From Kumtagia sp963839725 (lineage in GTDB: Bacteria; Pseudomonadota; Alphaproteobacteria; Rhizobiales; Rhizobiaceae), in NCBI GenBank assembly GCA_963839725.1, contig CAWIWT010000033.1:1-64000 (forward strand): DNA of 64,000 bases, given 5' to 3'. Made by a program: the position numbers and the translations under genes. Below, piece by piece: positions 60,837-64,000 of this stretch (position 1 is the stretch's first letter; each line of letters starts with the position of its first letter). The notes below the pieces were generated by a model. The model had not been told where the DNA came from. It ran no database searches and was given only the letters and a program-made list of their open reading frames with translations.

Positions 60837-62341
60837 TGTCGGGCTGGCCGATCCTTTCGCTCACCACGTTTCTACCGCTTGCGGGCGTGCTGTTTATCCT
60901 TTTCGTTCGTGACGACGGGGAGGCGGCACGGCGCAACATCCGTCACATCGCACTTTGGGCGACGGTGGCGACCTTCGTCGTTTCGCTTTTCATCTGGGGT
61001 GGGTTCGACAACGCCGAATCCGGATTCCAGTTCGTCGAGAAGACCGAATGGCTAGGCAGCGGCATCTCCTACCATATGGGCGTCGACGGCATTTCGATGC
61101 TGTTCGTCATCCTGACGACGTTCCTCATGCCGCTTTGCATCCTGGCTTCGTGGGAGTTGGTGGAGAAGCGCGTCAAGGAATACATGATCGCCTTCCTGCT
61201 CTTGGAAACGCTGATGATCGGCGTGTTTTGCGCGCTGGACATCGTGCTGTTCTACGTGTTCTTCGAAGCCGGTCTCATTCCGATGTTCATCATCATCGGT
61301 GTGTGGGGTGGCAAGCGGCGCGTCTATGCCTCGTTCAAGTTTTTCCTCTACACGCTGCTGGGCTCGGTGCTCATGCTGCTGGCCATCATGGCGATGTACT
61401 GGCAGGCCGGTACGACCGACATTCCGACGCTGCTGACGCACAACTTCCCCGCCGACATGCAGAACTGGCTATGGATCGCCTTCTTTGCCTCCTTCGCGGT
61501 GAAGTTGCCGATGTGGCCGGTGCATACCTGGTTGCCGGACGCGCATGTCGAGGCGCCGACTGCTGGCTCGGTTATCCTGGCTGCCATCCTGTTGAAGATG
61601 GGCGGCTACGGCTTCCTACGGTTCTCGCTGCCGATGTTCCCGGTGGCGTCCGAGATGTTCGCGCCGTTCGTGTTCACGCTGTCGGTGGTGGCCATCATCT
61701 ACACCTCGCTGGTCGCGCTGATGCAGGAGGATATGAAGAAGCTCATCGCCTATTCGTCCGTCGCGCATATGGGCTACGTGACCATGGGCATCTTTACGTT
61801 CAACCACGTCGGCATCCAGGGTTCGATCTTCCAGATGCTGTCGCATGGCCTGGTATCGGGCGCGCTGTTCCTCTGCGTCGGCGTCATCTACGACCGTATG
61901 CATACGCGCGAGATCGCCGCCTATGGCGGATTGGTCAACAACATGCCGAAATATGCGGTGGTGTTCCTGATCTTCACATTGGCCAACGTCGGCATGCCCG
62001 GCACCAGCGGCTTCATCGGTGAGTTCCTGACGCTGCTTGGCGTGTTCGAGGTCAACACCTGGGTCGCGTTCTTCGCGACGACCGGCGTCGTCCTGTCGGC
62101 TGCATACGCGCTCTGGCTCTACCGCAAGGTGATCTTCGGCACGCTTACCAAGGACAGCCTGAAGGGCTTGCTCGACCTGTCGCCGCGCGAAAAGCTGGTG
62201 ATCTATCCGCTGGTGGTTCTCACCATCTTCTTCGGCGTCTATCCGGCGCCCGTCTTCGACGCGACCGCGGCTTCGGTGCAGTCGCTCGTCAACTCAGTCT
62301 CCGCTTCGCTCGACGCGGCGCAGACCGCCTCGGCGAATTGA
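60836..62341 (+). CDS. nuoM: NADH-quinone oxidoreductase subunit M
   Basis: 501 residues, about 14 spans. LLLETLMIGVFCALDIVLFYVFFE contains the essential glutamate, and KLPMWPVHTWLPDAHVEAPT the conserved lysine/histidine channel motif. Normal length. Overlaps the nuoL stop by one base; nuoN follows after 10 bases. Confidence 0.97.
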   Translation: MSGWPILSLTTFLPLAGVLFILFVRDDGEAARRNIRHIALWATVATFVVSLFIWGGFDNAESGFQFVEKTEWLGSGISYHMGVDGISMLFVILTTFLMPLCILASWELVEKRVKEYMIAFLLLETLMIGVFCALDIVLFYVFFEAGLIPMFIIIGVWGGKRRVYASFKFFLYTLLGSVLMLLAIMAMYWQAGTTDIPTLLTHNFPADMQNWLWIAFFASFAVKLPMWPVHTWLPDAHVEAPTAGSVILAAILLKMGGYGFLRFSLPMFPVASEMFAPFVFTLSVVAIIYTSLVALMQEDMKKLIAYSSVAHMGYVTMGIFTFNHVGIQGSIFQMLSHGLVSGALFLCVGVIYDRMHTREIAAYGGLVNNMPKYAVVFLIFTLANVGMPGTSGFIGEFLTLLGVFEVNTWVAFFATTGVVLSAAYALWLYRKVIFGTLTKDSLKGLLDLSPREKLVIYPLVVLTIFFGVYPAPVFDATAASVQSLVNSVSASLDAAQTASAN

Positions 62342-62351
62342 GGAAACCCGC

Positions 62352-63797
62352 ATGGTACCGAATCTCAGCCTCAGCTTCTCGCTCGCCGCGCCGGAGTTGA
62401 TCCTTGCGATCGGCGCTATCGCGCTGCTCATGGTGGGCGCCTATTCGGGGGCGCGGGCGAACTCGACGGTTACCGGCCTGGCGATCGCGGTGCTGATTGC
62501 CGCCGGCGCGTGGATATTGCTGTTTGGCAGCAACGGCTCAGCCTTTGGCGACGCCTTCATCAATGACGCCTTCGGGCGGTTTATGAAGATGCTGACTCTG
62601 ATCGGCTCGGTCGTGACGCTGTTCATGTCGATCGGCTTCGCCAAGTCCGACAATCTCGACAAGTTCGAGTATCCGGTTCTGATCCTGCTTTCGACCCTAG
62701 GCATGCTGGTGATGATCTCGGCAAACGACATGATCTCGCTCTATCTCGGGCTGGAACTGCAATCGCTAGCGCTCTACGTAGTCGCCGCGTTCAATCGCGA
62801 GAACCTGCGCTCGACCGAAGCCGGCCTGAAGTATTTCGTGCTCGGCGCGCTTTCCTCGGGCATGCTGCTCTACGGCATCAGCCTGGTCTACGGCTACACG
62901 GGCAGCACGAGCTTCGTAGAAATCGCTGCCGCCCTCGGCGAGGGCGAGCGACAACTTGGCCTGGTATTCGGCCTTGTCTTCGTTCTCGCAGGTCTGGCCT
63001 TCAAGATTTCCGCCGTGCCGTTCCACATGTGGACACCGGACGTCTATGAGGGCGCGCCGACGCCGGTCACAGCGTTCTTTGCCGCAGCGCCTAAGATGGC
63101 GGCGATGGCGCTGGTCGTGCGCGTTACGATGGGCGCCTTCGAGCCTATCGCGCCGGACTGGCGGCAGATCATAGTATTCATCGCCATTGCCTCGATGGTT
63201 CTGGGCTCAGTCGCCGCGATCGGCCAGTCGAACATCAAGCGCCTGATGGCGTATTCTTCGATCGGCCATATGGGTTTTGCTCTGGTCGGGCTTGCCGCAA
63301 ACAGCGAGGCCGGCGCGCGCGGCGTCATGATCTACATGCTGATCTACCTTGTCATGACACTCGGTACCTTTGCCTTCATCCTCGCGATGCGGCGCAAGGA
63401 CGGCAATGTCGAGCAGATCAGCGATCTTGCCGGACTGGCGGCGACCAACCCGGCAATGGCGACCATCATGACGATCCTGATGTTCTCGCTGGCCGGCATT
63501 CCGCCGCTCGCCGGCTTCTTTGCCAAGTGGTACGTCTTCCTGGCCGCCATCGACGCAGAGCTTTACACGCTGGCGGTCATCGGCGTGCTCGCATCTGTCA
63601 TCGGCGCTTACTATTATCTGCGAATCATCAAGATAATGTGGTTCGACGAACCGGCGAGCAGCGGTTTCCTGCCGATGGCGGGCGAGTTGCGGGTGGTGCT
63701 CGGGCTGTCGGGCGCGTTCGTGCTGTTTTACGTACTGCCGTGGATCGGCGGCTCGATCAGCAGCAGCGCGGAAGCCGCCGCCAAGTCGCTATTCTGA
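62352..63797 (+). CDS. nuoN: NADH-quinone oxidoreductase subunit N
   Basis: 481 residues, about 14 spans. ISLYLGLELQSLALYVVAAF and FKISAVPFHMWTPDVYEGAP carry the antiporter-type channel residues. Last structural gene of complex I here; birA follows within five bases, so transcription probably continues into it. Confidence 0.97.
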   Translation: MVPNLSLSFSLAAPELILAIGAIALLMVGAYSGARANSTVTGLAIAVLIAAGAWILLFGSNGSAFGDAFINDAFGRFMKMLTLIGSVVTLFMSIGFAKSDNLDKFEYPVLILLSTLGMLVMISANDMISLYLGLELQSLALYVVAAFNRENLRSTEAGLKYFVLGALSSGMLLYGISLVYGYTGSTSFVEIAAALGEGERQLGLVFGLVFVLAGLAFKISAVPFHMWTPDVYEGAPTPVTAFFAAAPKMAAMALVVRVTMGAFEPIAPDWRQIIVFIAIASMVLGSVAAIGQSNIKRLMAYSSIGHMGFALVGLAANSEAGARGVMIYMLIYLVMTLGTFAFILAMRRKDGNVEQISDLAGLAATNPAMATIMTILMFSLAGIPPLAGFFAKWYVFLAAIDAELYTLAVIGVLASVIGAYYYLRIIKIMWFDEPASSGFLPMAGELRVVLGLSGAFVLFYVLPWIGGSISSSAEAAAKSLF

Positions 63798-63801
63798 GGG
63801 T

Positions 63802-64000
63802 ATGAGATTCCATCTCGCTCCGACCGTAATTGCCGAAGGCTACAGGCTTGATGCGCATGAATCGGTTGGCTCAACCAATGCTCTGGCGATCGACCACGCT
63901 CGCGCTGGCGATCCGGGCAAATTGTGGGTTGTCGCAAACCGGCAGGAGAGCGGGCGCGGGCGTCGCGGCCGCGCCTGGGCGACGCCGCAAGGCAATCTCG
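63802..64000 (+). CDS. birA: biotin--[acetyl-CoA-carboxylase] ligase, truncated by the window edge
   Basis: The first 66 residues are visible. DAHESVGSTNALAIDHARAG and the biotin-adenylate loop RQESGRGRRGRAWATPQGNL are diagnostic. There is no N-terminal helix-turn-helix, so this is the short enzyme-only type, not the repressor form. It biotinylates acetyl-CoA carboxylase and other carboxylases. birA directly after nuoN is a common rhizobial arrangement. Confidence 0.93.
   Translation, partial: MRFHLAPTVIAEGYRLDAHESVGSTNALAIDHARAGDPGKLWVVANRQESGRGRRGRAWATPQGNL

Overview
The window looks like a chromosomal segment of a Rhizobiales alphaproteobacterium, most like Mesorhizobium or a relative in Phyllobacteriaceae. 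The reasons are the GbpR/ChvE/GguA-GguB-GguC sugar locus, an aerobic-type cobalamin cluster led by a cobalamin riboswitch, a 14-gene nuo operon with rhizobial extras (NuoE tail, accessory helix-hairpin-helix-like protein), and GC-rich palindromic intergenic repeats of the rhizobial kind. The placement is inferred from gene content, not from a database search.

Layout. Positions 1-9076 are an accessory, decayed region lying against the 3' end of a tRNA-Lys(CUU) gene (minus strand, 9077-9152). It holds a few intact small genes (GlsB-like membrane protein, ribbon-helix-helix regulator, PHB-depolymerase-type esterase, DUF982 protein) among frameshifted remnants: DUF3606 protein, response-regulator receiver, phage terminase C-terminus and small phage-like genes. 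Between 5710 and 7514 there are six copies of a two-hairpin module whose stems show compensatory base changes. This is the best candidate in the window for an undescribed element.

9416-13960 carries a dihydropyrimidinase/hydantoinase, a secreted S1/P1-type nuclease and a GGDEF-EAL protein. 13980-24112 is a sugar uptake and oxidation locus: gguB, gguA and chvE on the minus strand, a palindromic putative operator, divergent gbpR, then gguC (frameshifted), a galactose-dehydrogenase-like oxidoreductase, an IlvD/Edd sugar-acid dehydratase and a GntR/FadR regulator. Together they fit import of galactose or arabinose and non-phosphorylative oxidation to a 2-keto-3-deoxy acid. A structured convergent intergenic region, a DMT exporter, an SH3-domain protein and a DUF883-like protein follow.

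26649-44225 is the cobalamin cluster: cobT, cobS, cobB, cobA, cbiD, cobM, cobE, cobL, cobK, cobJ, cobI, cobH, cobG, cobN, cobW and a DUF1636 gene, with a cobalamin riboswitch heading the DUF1636-cobW-cobN-G-H-I-J operon. CbiD appears where aerobic pathways usually have CobF. cobG carries a 187-bp element with 62-bp inverted repeats plus several frameshifts, and cobN carries a 129-bp palindromic element that adds exactly 43 codons in frame. cobF, cobO, cobP, cobQ, cobC, cobD and the cobaltochelatase partners CobS/CobT are not in the window.

44323-45558 is a YcaQ-like winged-helix protein. 46020-63797 is the complete complex I operon nuoA-N, interrupted by a four-helix-bundle (IVS-type) gene between nuoC and nuoD, a small membrane protein, a MAPEG protein, a NuoE-tail paralogue and a DUF3291 protein. 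The window ends inside birA.

Caution: one-base frameshifts also occur in otherwise normal genes (chvE, gguC, MAPEG). Some pseudogene calls could therefore be residual sequencing indels. Most cob and nuo genes read through cleanly.
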